NCBI RefSeq assembly: GCF_035917275.1 | Contig: NZ_CP108508.1 | Coordinates: 3,968,001 to 4,032,000 of the forward strand | Reading direction: 5' to 3' | Length of the DNA stretch: 64,000 nt | Source of the DNA: Streptomyces sp. NBC_01237 | Lineage (GTDB): Bacteria; Actinomycetota; Actinomycetes; Streptomycetales; Streptomycetaceae | Shown here: positions 8,805-22,800 of the stretch, piece by piece | Layout of the letters: each line of letters starts with the position of its first letter | How positions within the stretch are numbered: position 1 is the stretch's first letter | Program-made: the position numbers and the translations under genes | The notes under the pieces: model-generated | What the model was told of the DNA's origin: nothing | Databases searched by the model: none | What the model saw: the letters and a program-made list of their open reading frames with translations, nothing else

Positions 8805-11800
8805 TTGAACGCCGCACAGTTGCCGGGGACTTCCCTGAGCGGAACTGTCACTCCCACCCTGCCCGTGCTCGTCGCACAGCAGGCCGCCCGTACGCCCGAC
8901 GCGGCCGCCGTCCTCGACGGGGCCCGCACGCTGACCTACCGGGAGCTCGATCTCGCCGCCGACCGCACGGCGCGCTTTCTGCGCTCGGCCGGCGCAGGCC
9001 CCGGTTCGCTGGTCGGCGTGTGTCTGGGCCGGGGAATCGACCTGGTCGTCACCCTCCTGGGGGTGTGGCGGACGGGGGCCGGATATGTGCCCCTGGACCC
9101 CGGCCACCCCCAGGAGCGGCTGAAGTCCCTCCTGCTCCAGTGCGGCACCGCACTGGTGGTCACCGAGCCGGAACTGACCGGCCCGCTGGCCGCCGGGGGC
9201 ACCCGCACGCTCACCCCGCAGGACATCCGCGACGGGGCCGGCACCCTCGCGGACACCGCCGCCGCCACGGACATCGATCCGCTCGGTGTCGCGTACACGA
9301 TCTTCACCTCGGGTTCGACCGGGCAGCCCAAGGGCGTGCAGGTCACCCACGCGGGCATCGCCAACCGGGTCACCTGGGCCGTGCGGACGCACGAGCTGGG
9401 CGCCGACGACCGCATTCTGTTCAAGACCTCCGTCGGCTTCGACGCGGCGGGCTGGGAGATCTTCGCCCCGCTGATCGGCGGCGGAAGCGTCGTGATCGCC
9501 CCGGACGGCACCGAGCGCGACCCGTCGGCGCTGCTGGCCGCCGTCGCCGACGGCGGCGTCACCGTCCTCCAGGTGGTGCCCTCCGTGCTGCGCCTCCTGG
9601 TCGAGGAGGACGGCTGGGCCCGCTGCCACGCGCTGCGCCTGCTCTTCTCCGCCGGTGAGCCGCTGCACGCCGAACTCGTCGAGCAGGTCCGCGACCGGGC
9701 CGGCCGGACCCTCGGCGTGTGGAACACCTACGGGCCCACCGAGTGCTCCATCGACATCACCGCCCACCGCGTGGCCCCGGAGCAGACGTCCGGCCCGGTG
9801 CCGATCGGCCGTGCGCTGAGCAACATGCGGGTCCTGGTCATGGGCCCCGACGGCACCCCGGTCCCCAAGGGCGTCACCGGCGAGCTGTACGCGGACGGGG
9901 TCGGCCTCGCCCAGGGGTACCTGGGCCGCCCCGACCTGACCGCGGAGCAGTTCGTCCCCAACCCGTACGGCACCCCCGGCTCGCGCCTCTACCGCACCGG
10001 GGACCTGGTCCGCTGGAGCGCCGAGGGCTACCTGGAGTACCAGGGCCGCGCCGACGCCCAGCTCAAGGTCAACGGCGTACGCATCGAGCCCGGTGAGATC
10101 GAGGCCGCCCTCACCTCCCACCCGGACGTCAGCGGCGCGGCCGTCGTCGCGTTCACGGCGGAGGGCGGCGGCAAGCGGATCGGCGCGGCACTCACCACGC
10201 GCACCCCGCTCGGCCCGACGGAGCTGCGCCGGTTCCTGCGGGAGCGGCTGCCCGACAGCCATGTCCCCTCGGTCTTCCACACCGTGGACGCCCTCCCCCT
10301 GACCCCCAACGGCAAGGTGGACCGGGCCGCGCTGGCCGCCACCATGGACGAGACCGGTGCCATGGCCGGGCAGGGCGGCTACATCGCCCCGCGCAACGCC
10401 GCCGAGGAGCAGGTCGCCGAGGTCTGGGCCGCACTGCTGGGCCGGGAGAAGGTCGGCGCGCACGACGACTTCTTCGCCCTGGGCGGTACGTCGCTCCAGC
10501 TCACCCGCCTCGCCGCCAGGCTCCGCGCCTCCGGCGTCGCCATCTCGATGCGCGGCCTGTTCAGCGCCACCACCGTGGAGGCCCAGGCCAGGCTGATCGG
10601 CGCACCGTCCGACAGTGCCCGCCCGATCCCGGTCGTGTCCCGCGCCGGGGCCCTGCCGCTCTCCTCCGGGCAGCGCCGGCTCTGGTTCCTGGACCGGCTG
10701 AACCCGGGCAGCCGCGAGTGGGTCGCGCCACTGATCCTGCGGCTGCCCGCCGACACCTCGGTGGACACCCTCCAGTCCGCGCTGACCGCGCTCGGCGGAC
10801 GCCACGAGGCGCTGCGCACCCGCTACCTGGACGACGGCGGCGAGCCCCGCCAGGTGATCGGCCCGGCGGGGCCGGTGGAGCTCCGGGTCCTCGACACCAC
10901 CCGCGACGGCCTCGCGGCCCGCTTCGAGGAGCAGTTCGCCCGCGGCTTCGACCTCGCGACGGGTCCGCTGTGGCGGGTCCTGCTGGCCCGGGTGCCGGGC
11001 GAGGAGCACGTCCTGCTCGTCACCATGCACCACATCGCCTGTGACGGCTGGTCCACCGTCGTCCTGGAGCGTGAGCTGCGGGAGCTGTGCGCAGCCCGGC
11101 TGTCGGGCCGCGAGCCGGTGCTGCCCGCGACCGGGGTGCAGTACGCCGACTACGCGTCCTGGCAGCACGAGCGGCAGACCGCGGAGTTCACCGCCGGGGA
11201 GCTGGCGCACTGGCGCACCGCGCTGGACGGCATCACCCCGCTGGAGCTGCCCACCGACCGGCCCCGGCCGCCCGAGCGCGATCCGCGCGGCGCGGTCGTC
11301 CCGGTCCGGGTGGAGCCGGAGCTGGCGGCGAAGGTGGAGGAGCTGGGCCGCAGGCACGGCGCCACCCCGTTCATGACGCTGCTCACCGCGTTCGCCTCGG
11401 TGCTGGCCCGGCAGAGCGGCCAGTGGGACGTGCCGGTCGGCACCCCGGTCGCCGGGCGGACCCGTTCCGAGCTGGCCGACACGGTCGGCTTCTTCCTCAA
11501 CTCCCTCGTGGTGCGCTGCTCGTTGGCGGGCGATCTCTCCTTCGCCGAGGCGCTGGGGCGGGTCCGGGCCGCGTCCGTGGCCGCGTTCGCGCACCAGGAG
11601 CTGCCCTTCGACCGGCTCGTCGAGGAGATGCAGCCCGAGCGTGACATGTCCCGTACGCCGCTCTACCAGGTCGCCTTCGACATGCACAGCGAGGGCGTCA
11701 CCAGTGTCGCCACCGACGCGGCGGACCTGCGGGCCTTCGCGGAGGCGTGGACGGTCGCCAAGACGGACCTCTCGGTCTTCATCGGGCGCTCGGCCGACGG

Positions 11801-13835
11801 GTCGCTGGAAGGGGTCTTCGAGTACGCGACCTCGCTCTTCGACGCGGCGACCGTCGTCCGGATCAAGGAGCAGTTCATCCGCTTCCTGACCGGGGTCACG
11901 GCCGACCCGGCCGCCCGGCTCTCCACCGTGTCCCTGCTGCCCGCCGAGGAGACACGGCGGCTGCTGGAGCTGGGGACGGGCGAGCGGGCCGGCTTCGGCG
12001 ACGCGTCGGTGTGCCGGAGCTTCGAGGAGCAGGCGCTGCGCACCCCGGACGCGCCCGCGATCGGCTTCGCCGACGGCACGGTGACGTACCGGCAACTGGA
12101 CGTGCGCGCCAACCAGATGGCCCACCAGCTGCTCGCCTCGGGCGTCGGCCAGGAGTCCGTCGTCGGCGTGCTGCTGGACCGCGGGCCGAACCTCCTCGCG
12201 AGCCTGCTCGGCGTGTGGAAGGCCGGCGCGGCCTATGTGCCGATCGACCCCTCGTACCCGGCCGAGCGCATCGCCGCGATGCTCAGCACCTCGGGCGCCG
12301 TCCTCGCGATCACCGAGGAGGCGTACGCGGACCGCTTCGGCGCCCTCGGCACCGTCCTGGTCGACCGCGACCGGCCCGCGCTGGACGAGCGTCCCCGGAC
12401 CGCGCCGGAGCGTGACGAGGACGCCGATTCGCTGGCGTACACCATCTTCACCTCGGGTTCGACCGGCCGCCCCAAGGGCGTCGGCGTCACCCACCGGGGG
12501 CTCGCCAACCATGTCGGCTGGGCGGCCCGTGAGCTGGCTTCCCGGGGCGGGCGGGGCGCGCCGCTGTTCTCCTCCGTCGCCTTCGACCTCGTCGTCCCCA
12601 ACCTGTGGGCGCCGCTCGTCACCGGGCAGCGCGTCCACACCGTCGCGCAGGACACCGACATCGACGCCCTGGGCGCCGTGCTCGCCGAGGCGGGACCGTA
12701 CAGCTTCATCAAGCTGACGCCGGGACACCTCGACATCCTCGCGGAGCAGCTCACCGCCGAGCAGGCGAGCGCGCTCGCGCCGGTGCTGGTGGTGGCCGGT
12801 GAGGCGTTCACCCGGGCCACGCTGGAGCGCTGGCGCGCGCTGGCGCCCCAGACCGCGCTCATCAACGAGTACGGGCCGACCGAGGCGTCCGTGGGCACCT
12901 GCGTCTACCCGGTCCCGGCCGGGGAGTCGGCCGAGGTGCTGGCCATCGGCCACCCGCTGCCGAACATGACCATGTACGTCCTGGACGAGCACCTCGAACC
13001 CGTTCCGGTCGGTGTGCCCGGTGAGCTGTACGTCGGTGGCACGGGCGTCGCCCGCGGCTACGCGGGCCGCCCCGACCTCACCGCCGAACGCTTCGTCCCC
13101 GACCCCTTCGGCCCTGCGGGAGCCCGGCTCTACCGCACCGGCGACCTCACCCGGACCCGTGCCGACGGCGCCGTGGAGTTCCTGGGCCGACTCGACGATC
13201 AGGTAAAGATCCGTGGCTACCGCATCGAACCCGGAGAGATCCAGACCGTCGTGGCCGAGCACCCCTCGGTCCGTGACGCGGTCGTGGTGGCGCGTGAAAC
13301 GCCGGCTGGTGAGCAGCAGCTCCTCGCGTACTACGTCCCGGCCGACAGCGCCGAGGACCCGGCCGTGACCGCGTCGGACCTGGCCGCGCACTGCGCGACC
13401 CGGCTGCCCGACTACATGCTCCCGCAGGTCTACGTACCGCTGGCCGAGATCCCCCTCAACGCCAACGGCAAGACCGACCGCAAGCGGCTCCCGTCGCCCG
13501 AGGGCACCGGGGCCGAGGGCGCCGCCGGACGTGTCGAGCCGCGCACCGCCACCGAGGAGCGCATCGCCGACATCTGGGCCGAACTGCTCGGGGTGCGGGT
13601 CGGTGTGGAGGACAGCTTCTTCCACTCCGGCGGCAACTCGATCCTCGCCATCCGGCTGATCTCGCGCATCCAGGAGGAGTTCGACATCGACTTCAAGGTG
13701 CGCACCGTTTTCGAGGGCCCCACCGTGGCCCGGCTGGCCGTCGCCACCGAGAACGCCATCCGTGCGGAGATCGCCGCACTTTCCCCAGCAGAGCTGACGA
13801 ACGGCCAGGAACTGGCTAAGGAGTTCACCGCATGA
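8805..13835 (+). CDS. NRPS-1: A-PCP-C-A-PCP (modules 1 and 2)
   Basis: A 1676-residue NRPS subunit. Approximate domains: A1 20-500, PCP1 serine in GGTS near 562, C2 617-1045 (HHIACDGW near 742), A2 1072-1555, PCP2 serine in GGNS near 1610. There is no N-terminal C domain, matching the separate C protein at 829-2235. Read by eye, the A1 pocket is D-A-W-Q-F-A-T-I-D-K, close to the glutamine code DAWQFGLIDK; 3-ureidoalanine would be a near isostere. A2 reads D-L-P-K-V-A-E-V-G-K, two changes from the asparagine code DLTKVGEVGK. No epimerisation domain is present. I chose TTG 8805 because it follows GAAGGAG at good spacing and opens just before A1; the longer in-frame extension overlaps mbtH. The stop overlaps the NRPS-2 start (ATGA). 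Confidence 0.95.
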   Translation: MNAAQLPGTSLSGTVTPTLPVLVAQQAARTPDAAAVLDGARTLTYRELDLAADRTARFLRSAGAGPGSLVGVCLGRGIDLVVTLLGVWRTGAGYVPLDPGHPQERLKSLLLQCGTALVVTEPELTGPLAAGGTRTLTPQDIRDGAGTLADTAAATDIDPLGVAYTIFTSGSTGQPKGVQVTHAGIANRVTWAVRTHELGADDRILFKTSVGFDAAGWEIFAPLIGGGSVVIAPDGTERDPSALLAAVADGGVTVLQVVPSVLRLLVEEDGWARCHALRLLFSAGEPLHAELVEQVRDRAGRTLGVWNTYGPTECSIDITAHRVAPEQTSGPVPIGRALSNMRVLVMGPDGTPVPKGVTGELYADGVGLAQGYLGRPDLTAEQFVPNPYGTPGSRLYRTGDLVRWSAEGYLEYQGRADAQLKVNGVRIEPGEIEAALTSHPDVSGAAVVAFTAEGGGKRIGAALTTRTPLGPTELRRFLRERLPDSHVPSVFHTVDALPLTPNGKVDRAALAATMDETGAMAGQGGYIAPRNAAEEQVAEVWAALLGREKVGAHDDFFALGGTSLQLTRLAARLRASGVAISMRGLFSATTVEAQARLIGAPSDSARPIPVVSRAGALPLSSGQRRLWFLDRLNPGSREWVAPLILRLPADTSVDTLQSALTALGGRHEALRTRYLDDGGEPRQVIGPAGPVELRVLDTTRDGLAARFEEQFARGFDLATGPLWRVLLARVPGEEHVLLVTMHHIACDGWSTVVLERELRELCAARLSGREPVLPATGVQYADYASWQHERQTAEFTAGELAHWRTALDGITPLELPTDRPRPPERDPRGAVVPVRVEPELAAKVEELGRRHGATPFMTLLTAFASVLARQSGQWDVPVGTPVAGRTRSELADTVGFFLNSLVVRCSLAGDLSFAEALGRVRAASVAAFAHQELPFDRLVEEMQPERDMSRTPLYQVAFDMHSEGVTSVATDAADLRAFAEAWTVAKTDLSVFIGRSADGSLEGVFEYATSLFDAATVVRIKEQFIRFLTGVTADPAARLSTVSLLPAEETRRLLELGTGERAGFGDASVCRSFEEQALRTPDAPAIGFADGTVTYRQLDVRANQMAHQLLASGVGQESVVGVLLDRGPNLLASLLGVWKAGAAYVPIDPSYPAERIAAMLSTSGAVLAITEEAYADRFGALGTVLVDRDRPALDERPRTAPERDEDADSLAYTIFTSGSTGRPKGVGVTHRGLANHVGWAARELASRGGRGAPLFSSVAFDLVVPNLWAPLVTGQRVHTVAQDTDIDALGAVLAEAGPYSFIKLTPGHLDILAEQLTAEQASALAPVLVVAGEAFTRATLERWRALAPQTALINEYGPTEASVGTCVYPVPAGESAEVLAIGHPLPNMTMYVLDEHLEPVPVGVPGELYVGGTGVARGYAGRPDLTAERFVPDPFGPAGARLYRTGDLTRTRADGAVEFLGRLDDQVKIRGYRIEPGEIQTVVAEHPSVRDAVVVARETPAGEQQLLAYYVPADSAEDPAVTASDLAAHCATRLPDYMLPQVYVPLAEIPLNANGKTDRKRLPSPEGTGAEGAAGRVEPRTATEERIADIWAELLGVRVGVEDSFFHSGGNSILAIRLISRIQEEFDIDFKVRTVFEGPTVARLAVATENAIRAEIAALSPAELTNGQELAKEFTA
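12155..13478 (+). repeat. Near-identical A-domain segment, copy 1 (A2)
   Basis: Most of the A2 coding segment is almost base-for-base the same as the A4 segment at 18682-19999; long runs, including the last 90 or so bases before the end, are identical. Silent sites are also conserved, so this points to recent duplication or gene conversion rather than selection on the protein alone. Confidence 0.85.
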
Positions 13836-16800
13836 GTACCGCCGCGATCACACCCGCCGGTTTCGACGCGGACGGGGCGAGAGAGGAGCTGCTGCGTCAG
13901 CGGCTCGCCGGCCGCCGCAGCGGACGCCGGGCCACCATCCCCCGCGCCGACCGGTCCGCCCCGCTGCGCCTGTCCCCCGGCCAGGAGCAGATGTGGTTCC
14001 TCAGCCGCCTCGACCCGGACAGCACCCAGTACCTCGTCCCGCTGATCGTCCGCCTCACCGGTGAGCTGGACACCGCCGCGCTCGCCGAGTCCTGGCAGCG
14101 GCTGACGGACCGGCACGAGATCCTGCGTACCCGCTACGGCGTGGCGGGGGAGGAGCCCGTCCAGCTGATCTCGCCCGCCGAGCGGGTCACCCTGCCGCTG
14201 GACGACCTCACCGGCCTTCCGGCGTCCGAGCGCGAGGCCCGGGTCGGATCGATCATCGCCGACGACCTGTTCGTCCCGATCGACCTCGCCCGGGACCTCC
14301 CGGTGCGCGCCCGCCTGATCCGTCTCGCGGACGACGAGCACGTCCTCGGCATCGTCTTCCACCACATCGCCTGCGACGCCTGGTCCACCGAGGTCATCGG
14401 CCGGGAACTGAGCGCCCTGTACGCGGCGCTGTCCACCGGCACCGAGCCGGAACTGCCCGCCGTTCCCGTCCAGTACGCCGACTTCGCGGCCTGGCAGCGC
14501 ACCGAACTGTCCGGCGCCGCCCTCGAAGCGCAGCTCGACTACTGGAGGACGACCCTGGCGGGTCTCACCCCCATCGAGCTGCCCACCGACCGGCCGCGCA
14601 GGGCGGTCCGCGACGCGACGGGCGCCTCCGTCGCCTTCGGGGTACCGGACTCCCTCGCGGGCCGGCTGCGGGAGTTCGCGCAGCGCCACGACGCCACCCC
14701 GTTCATGGTGGTGCTCACCGCCTTCCAGAGCCTGCTGGCCCGCTACACCGGCTCCACCGACATCGCGGTCGGCACCGTGGTCTCCGGGCGCGGCCGTCCC
14801 GAGCTCCAGGGCATGGTCGGCTTCGGCATCAACAGCCTGGTGCTGCGCGCCGAATGGAGCGACGACCCGTCGTTCCAGGAGCTGCTGGCCCGCACCAAGG
14901 ACACGGTCCTGGGCGCCTTCGACCACCAGAGCACCCCCTTCGCCCGGCTGATCGACGCGGTCCAGCCGGAGCGCGACCTGTCGCGCACCCCGCTGTTCGA
15001 CGTCGCCCTCACCATGCACGGCGAGCGCACCAGCGCGTTCACCCTGCCGGGGCTGCGCGCCGAGCCGTTCCAGGGCGAGGGCAACGCCGCCAAGTACGAC
15101 CTCGACCTCCAGCTGCGGGAGGCCGCCGACGGCACCCTGCACGGCCATCTGGAGTACGCCGTCGAGCTGTTCGACCGCGAGAGCGCCGAGCGGCTGACCG
15201 CGCACCTGGTGCGGCTCCTGGACGCCGCGGTCACCGCCCCGCACACGAGCGTCGCCGAACTGGACTTCCTCGGGGAGAGCGAGCTGGACCTGCTCACCGC
15301 GGGCGCGGCGCTCTCCGGCGAGGTCACCGGCACCGTGCACCAGGTGTTCGAGGAGCAGGCTCACCGCACCCCGGACGCCGTCGCCGTCCACTTCGACGGC
15401 CACGACCTGACGTACGCCGAACTGAACGCGCGGGCCAACCGGGTCGCGCACCACCTGCGCGGTCTCGGGGTCGGCCCGGAGACGCTCGTGGGGGTCTGCC
15501 TGGAGCGCGGGCTCGACCTGCTGCCCGCCCTGATCGGCGTGCTGAAGGCGGGCGGCGCCTATCTGCCGCTCGACCCCTCGGTCCCCGCCGAGCGGATCGG
15601 CTTCATGCTGGAGGACGCCGCCGTCCCGGTCGTGGTGACCCAGAGCGCGCACCAGGAGATGTTCTCCGGCATCCACACCGGCCCGCTGGTGGTGCTCGAC
15701 CGCGACGCCGAGGCGCTGGCCGGGCAGCCGGACACCGACCCGGCGCCCACCGCCGACGCCGACAGCCTGATCTACGTCATCTACACCTCCGGGTCGACGG
15801 GCCGCCCCAAGGGCGTCTGCCTCACCCACGCCAATGTGCTGCGGCTGTTCACGGTGACGGCGGAACAGACCCGGTTCCCCGCCTCCGACGTGTGGACGCT
15901 GTTCCACTCCTACGCGTTCGACTTCTCCGTCTGGGAGATGTGGGGTGCGCTGCTGCACGGCGGCAGCCTGGTCGTCGTCCCGAAGGACGTGGCGCGCGAC
16001 CCCGACAAGTTCCTCGACCTGCTGGTCGAGCGGCGCGTGACGGTGCTCAACCAGACGCCCTCCGCGTTCCGTTCGCTGGTGAGCGCCGCCCGCGAGGGCG
16101 ACCCCCGCATCGACCGGCTCGCCCTGCGCACCGTGGTGTTCGGCGGCGAGAAGCTGGAGGTCGCGGACCTGCGGCCGTGGGCGGACCGGCTGGGTCTGGC
16201 GGCCCCGACGCTCGTCAACATGTACGGGATCACCGAGACGACCGTCCATGTCACCCACCACGAGCTGGGCGCACAGGACCTCACGGGCACCGGCAGCCCC
16301 GTCGGCGTCCCGCTGGACGACCTCTCGATACGGATCCTGGACCGGCACGGCAACCCGGCGCCGATCGGCGTCCCGGGCGAGATCCATGTCGCGGGGCGCG
16401 GCATCGCCCGCGGCTACCTCGGCCGTCCGGGGCTCACCGCCGAGCGCTTCGTGCCCGACGCGTTCGGGGCGCCCGGCGACCGGCTGTACCGCAGCGGCGA
16501 CGTGGCCCGCCGGCTCGCCGACGGCAGCCTGGAGTTCCTCGGCCGCAACGACGAGCAGGTCAAGATCCGCGGCTTCCGCATCGAGCTGGGCGAGATCAAC
16601 GCCGCCCTCGCCGCCCAGGACGGGGTGCTGGACGCCGTCGTCCTGGTCCGCGAGAGCACACCGGGCGACAAGCAACTCGTCGCCTATGTCGTCCCGGCGG
16701 AGTCGGTGGACACCGCCCCCGACACCGGTGACCTGCGCGCCGCGCTCGCCCGTGATCTGCCCGACTACATGGTCCCGGCCACCTTCGTGGTCCTGGAGCG

Positions 16801-19800
16801 CCTGCCGCTGACGGTCAACGGCAAGCTCGACACCAAGGCGCTGCCCGCCCCCGCCGCGGGCGCCGTGCGCGCCGCGGGCAAGGTCTACGCCGCCCCGCGC
16901 ACCCCGCTGGAGCACCGCGTCGCCGCCATCTGGCGGGACGTGCTCGGCGTCGACCCGATCGGCGTCCACGACAGCTTCTTCGACCTCGGCGGCCACTCGC
17001 TGCGCGCCATCAACCTCGCGGGGCACCTGCGCGAGGCGGGTCTCGACGTGTCCGTACGGGACATCTTCGAGCACCGCACCGTGGCGCTGCTGGCCGAGCG
17101 GCTGGCCGACCGGCCCGAGGTGCGCGCGGCACACGGTGTGCGGCCGTTCGCGCTGGTCACGGCCCCGGACCGGGAGCGGCTCCCGGAGGGCCTGGACGAC
17201 GCGTACCCGATGTCGCAGGTGCAGATCGGCATGGTCGTGGAGATGCTCAGCGACACCGGCCGGCACCCGTACCACAACGTCACCTCCTTCCGGATCCGTG
17301 ACGAGCGGCCCTTCGACGTCGCGGCGCTGCGGGCCTCGGTCCGCTCCGTGATCGACCGGCACGACGTCCTGCGCACCTCTTTCGACCTGAACTCCTACGC
17401 GGTGCCGATGCAGTTGGTGCACAGCGAGGTCGCGGTGCCGGTGACCGAGCGCGATCTGCGCGGGCTCACCGACGACGAAGTACAGCTGTCGCTGCGCGAG
17501 TTCACCCGGCGGGAGCGGGCCGAGCTGATCGGTCTGGACACCCCGCCGCTGCTGCGGCTGATCGGCCACTCCCGCGACGACGGGAGCTGGTGGCTCACGA
17601 TCACCGAGAACCACGCGATCCTGGACGGCTGGAGCCACCACTCGCTGCTCATGGAGATCGTCGAGGGCTACCGCACGGCCCGCGACGGCCGTGCCATCGA
17701 GACGCCCGCCGCCCCCGACGTGCGGTTCGCGGACTTCATCGCGGCCGAGGTCACCTCCCGCGAGGCCGGGGACGACCGGGCGTACTGGAGCGGCATCGTC
17801 CGGGACTACCCGGCCTTCGCCCTCCCCGACGCCTGGTCCGGGGACGGTGAGGCGGGTGCCCCGTACCGCGTCAGGGTGCCCTTCCACGACCTGGAGGACC
17901 GGCTGCGCGCGCTGGCCTCGGCGGCGGGCGCTTCGCTGAAGAGCGTGCTGCACGCGGCACACCTGAAGGTGATGAGCTCGGTCACCGGGGACGAGCGGTT
18001 CTTCACCGGCCTGGTCTGCAACGCCCGGCCCGAGGCGCTCGGCGCCGACGGCGTCTACGGCATGCACCTGAACACGCTGCCGTTCGCGTTCGACGGGGCC
18101 ACCGGCACCTGGCGCGAGCTGGTGGAGCGGGTCTTCGCCCGCGAGGTCGAGCTGTGGCCGCACCGCAGCTTCCCGATGCCGGACATCCAGCGCGAGGCGG
18201 AGGACGGGCAGCGGCTGGTCTCCGTGCGCTTCAGCTACCACGACTTCGACCAGGTCGACCGCGAGCAGGTCGACTACCTGGCGAGCATCGACGACAGCCC
18301 GACCGAGTTCCCGCTGGGCGTCTCGGCGCGGCTGGGCCACCTCTTCCTGACCGGTGGCCGCAAACACCTCGACGAGGTCGCGCTCGACCGGCTCGCGGGC
18401 ACACTGCGCCAGGTCCTGGAAGCGATGGCCGCCGACCCGGAGGGCGACGCCGCGGCCTCGTACCTGCCGGCGGCGGAGCGCGGGCGGCTGCTCGCCGAAG
18501 GCACGGGCGAGCAGGCCGACTTCGCCTCCGCCCCGGTCCTGCGGCGCTTCGAGGAGCAGGTCCTGCGCACCCCGGACGCGCCCGCCGTGGGCTTCGGAGA
18601 GGTCTCGCTGAGCTACGCGGAACTGGACGCGCGGGCCAACCGCCTCGCGCACCGGCTGCTCGCCTCGGGTGCCGGGGCGGGCTCCGTCGTCGGCGTGCTG
18701 CTGGACCGCGGGCCGAACCTCCTCGCGAGCCTGCTCGGCGTGTGGAAGGCGGGCGGGGCCTATGTGCCGATCGACCCGTCGTACCCGGCCGAGCGCATCG
18801 CCGCGATGCTCAGCACCTCGGGCGCCGTCCTCGCGATCACCGAGGAGGCGTACGCGGACCGCTTCGGCGCCCTCGGCACCGTCCTGGTCGACCGCGACCG
18901 GCCCGCGCTGGAGGCACTTCCGGCGACCGCGCCGGAGCGCCACGAGGACGCCGACGCACTCGCGTACACCATCTTCACCTCGGGTTCGACCGGCCGCCCC
19001 AAGGGCGTCGGCGTCACCCACCGGGGACTCGCCAACCATGTCGGCTGGGCCGCGCGCGACCTCGCCCCGCAGGGCACCGGAGGCGCACCGCTGTTCTCCT
19101 CGGTCGCCTTCGACCTCGTCGTCCCCAACCTGTGGGCGCCGCTCGTCACCGGGCAGCAGGTCCACACCGTTCCGCAGGACACGGACATCGCCGACCTGGG
19201 CGGGGTGCTCGCCGAGGCGGGACCGTACAGCTTCATCAAGCTGACCCCCGGCCATCTGGACGTCCTGGCCGAGCAGTTGACCGCCGGGCAGGCGAGTGCG
19301 CTCGCGCCGGTGCTGGTGGTGGCCGGTGAGGCGTTCACCCGGGCGACCCTGGACCGCTGGCGCGCGCTGGCGCCCGGCACACGGCTCATCAACGAGTACG
19401 GGCCGACCGAGGCGTCCGTCGGCACCTGCGTCTACCCGGTGCCCGAGGACGAGTCGGCGGAGGTGCTGGCCATCGGCCACCCGCTGCCGAACATGACCAT
19501 GTACGTCCTGGACGCGGGGCTCTCCCCGGTGTCCGTCGGTGTGCCCGGTGAGCTGTACGTCGGCGGCACGGGCGTCGCACGCGGCTACGCGGGCCGCCCC
19601 GACCTCACCGCCGAACGCTTCGTCCCCGACCCCTTCGGACCGGCCGGTGCCCGCCTCTACCGCACCGGCGACCTGGCCCGGACCCGTGCCGACGGCGCCG
19701 TGGAGTTCCTGGGACGGCTGGACGACCAGGTCAAGATCCGTGGATACCGGATCGAGCCCGGAGAGATCCAGAGCGTCGTCGCCGAGCACCCCTCGGTCCG

Positions 19801-22800
19801 TGACGCCGTCGTCGTCCCCCTGGAGGGCCCGTCCACCGGCGATCTGCGGCTGGTCGCCTACTACGTGCCGGCGGACGGTACGGAGGTGACCTCGGCGGAC
19901 CTGGCCGCGCACTGCGCGACCCGGCTGCCCGACTACATGCTCCCGCAGGTCTACGTACCGCTGGCCGAGATCCCCCTCAACGCCAACGGCAAGACCGACA
20001 AGCGCGCGCTGCCCGCCCCCGAAGCGGAGGAACTGGACGGCGGCACCCCCTACGTCGCCCCGCGCACCCTCACCGAGGCGCGGGTCGCCGAGATCTGGTG
20101 CACGGTCCTCGAACGGGACCGGGTCGGCGTCGACGACGGCTTCTTCGACCTCGGCGGTCACTCGATCCGCGCGGTCGCCCTGGTCGGCGCGCTGCGCGCG
20201 GCGGGCTTCGACGTCGGCGTACGGGAGGTCTTCGAGTACCGCACGGTGGCCGAGCTGAGCCAGTTCCTCACCGGACGCCCGGCCCCCGCCGAGCCGGCCC
20301 CGCCGGTGGAGCCCTTCGCGCTGCTGGCCGAGGAGGACCGGGTACGGCTGCCCGAGGGTGTGGTCGACGCGTACCCGATGTCCCAGGTGCAGCTCGGCAT
20401 GCTCGTGGAGATGCTGGCCGACCAGGAGAAGCGGGCCTATCTCAACGTCGCCTCGTTCCGCATCACGGACGGCACACCGTTCGACGGGGCCGCGCTGCGC
20501 CGGGCCCTGGACGTGGTCACCGGCCGGCACGAGATGCTGCGCACCTCCTTCCACCTCGACTCCTTCACCACCCCGCTCCAGCTCGTCGCCGCGGACACCG
20601 TGATTCCGCTGACGGTCGAGGATCTGCGCGGAGCGCAGGACCGCGAGCAGCGGGTGGCCGGCATCATGGCCGAGGAGCGCTCCATCCCCTTCGACCTGGC
20701 CACGGCTCCGCTGCTGCGGATGACCGCCCAGGTGGAGGACGAGGGCTCCTGGCGGCTCGTGGTGACGGTCTGCCACGCGATCACCGAGGGGTGGAGCCAC
20801 CGCGCCCTGCTCATGGAACTGCTCGACGTCTACCGCGAGCTGCGCGACGGCACGGCCCCGGCCGCGTTCACCGCTCCCCCGGTGCGTTACGCCGACTTCA
20901 TCGCGGCGGAGCTCGCCTCCCTGGAGTCCGCGGACGACCGGGCGTACTGGAGGCACGTCATCGGCCGGTACGCGCCGTTCGCGCTGCCGCCCGTGTGGGA
21001 GGGCGACACCTCCGCGCCGCGCGAGAAGTACCGGGTCGCCGTGCCCGTGCACGATCTGGAGCCGCGCCTGCGCGCCCTGGCCACCTCGGCCCAGGTGTCG
21101 TTCAAGAGCGTGCTGCTGGCCGCGCACCTGAAGGTGATGAGCATGGTCACCGAGGAGGACGCCTTCTTCAGCGGCCTGGTGTGCAGCGCACGGCCCGAGT
21201 CGCCGGGCGCCGAGCGGGTCTACGGCATGTACCTCAACACGCTGCCCTTCGCCTTCGACCGGGCGAGCGGCAGCTGGAGCGACCTGGTGCGCCAGGTCTT
21301 CGCCCGCGAGGCGGAGGTCTGGGACCGCCGCAGGTTCCCGATGCCCGTCATCCAGCGCGATGCGGACCTCGGCCGGCTGCTCCATGTCCGGTTCAGCTAC
21401 CAGGACTTCGACCATGTCGACACCAAGCTGGTCGACGCGGAGGCGAGCAGCGGCGAGGGCGGCACGGAGTTCGCGCTCGCGGTCTCGGCCGTCTCCGGTC
21501 ACCTGCTGCTGACCACGCACACCCACGCCCTGGGCCGAGGCCACGCGGACCGGCTCACCGGTCTGTACCGGCAGGTCCTGGAGGCGATGGCCGCCGATCC
21601 CGGCGGCAGCGCCGAGGCGACGTTCCTCCCCGAGGGCGAGCACGCGTGGCTGCGGGAACAGAACGCGACCGGACGGGAGTTCCCGGAGCGGACCGTGCTC
21701 CGCCGCTTCGAGGAGCAGGCGGCCCGCACCCCGCACGCCGTGGCCGTGAGCCACCGGGGCGAGGAGGTCGCCTACGCGGAGCTGGACGCCCGTGCCGACC
21801 GCGTCGCGCACCGGCTGGTCGCCGCGGGCATCGGTGCGGAGAGCGCCGTCGCGGTGCTCCTGGACCGGAGCCCGGGGCTGATCGCCACGCTGCTCGGGGT
21901 GTGGAAGGCGGGCGGCGCCTATGTGCCGATCGACCCGTCGTACCCGGCCGAGCGCATCGCGAGCATGTGCGAGAGCGCGGGCGTCGTCGCCGCGGTGACG
22001 GAGCCCCCGTACGCGGACGGCTTCCCCACCGGCGTTCCGGTGCTGCTGCTGGAGGACCTGGAGCGGGCGGGCACCGACGACGGCACGGGCACGGCGCCCG
22101 CCCGGAGCGAGGACCCGGACCGCCTCGCGTACGTCATCTTCACCTCCGGCTCCACGGGCCGGCCCAAGGGCGTCCAGATCCCGCACCGCGGGCTGGCCAA
22201 CCACGTCGCCTGGGCGGCCGAGGACCTGGCCTCCCGGGGCACGGGCGGGGCGCCGCTGTTCTCCTCGGTGGCCTTCGACCTGGTGGTGCCCAACCTGTGG
22301 GGACCGCTGGTGACCGGGCAGGCCGTGCATGTGGTGGCGCAGGACACGGCTCCGGCCGACCTGTCCGCCGCGCTGCTCGCGTCGGGCCCGTACAGCTTCG
22401 TCAAGCTGACCCCCGGCCACCTGGACATCCTGACCGAGCAGCTCACCACCGAGCAGGTGGAGCGGCTCAGCCAGGTGTACGTGGTGGCGGGCGAGGCACT
22501 GCCCGGCGAGACGGCCAACCGCTCGCTGGAGGTGCTCGGCGAGGGGCGGATGATCAATGAGTACGGGCCGACGGAGGCATCGGTCGGCTCCACGATCCAC
22601 CCGGTGACCGGCCATGTCGCCCTCGACGTGGTGCCGATCGGCCGCCCGCTGCCGAACATGACGGCGTATGTGCTGGACGCGTCGATGCGGCCGGTGCCGG
22701 CGGGTGTGCTGGGCGAGCTGTACGTCGGCGGTACGGGAGTGGCGCGCGGCTACGCGGGCCGCCCGGACCTGACGGCGGAGCGCTTCGTACCGGACCCGTT

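Noticed and set aside
8748..13625. A 1625-codon minus-strand frame over NRPS-1
   Set aside because: Antisense shadow of the NRPS gene with no recognisable domain.
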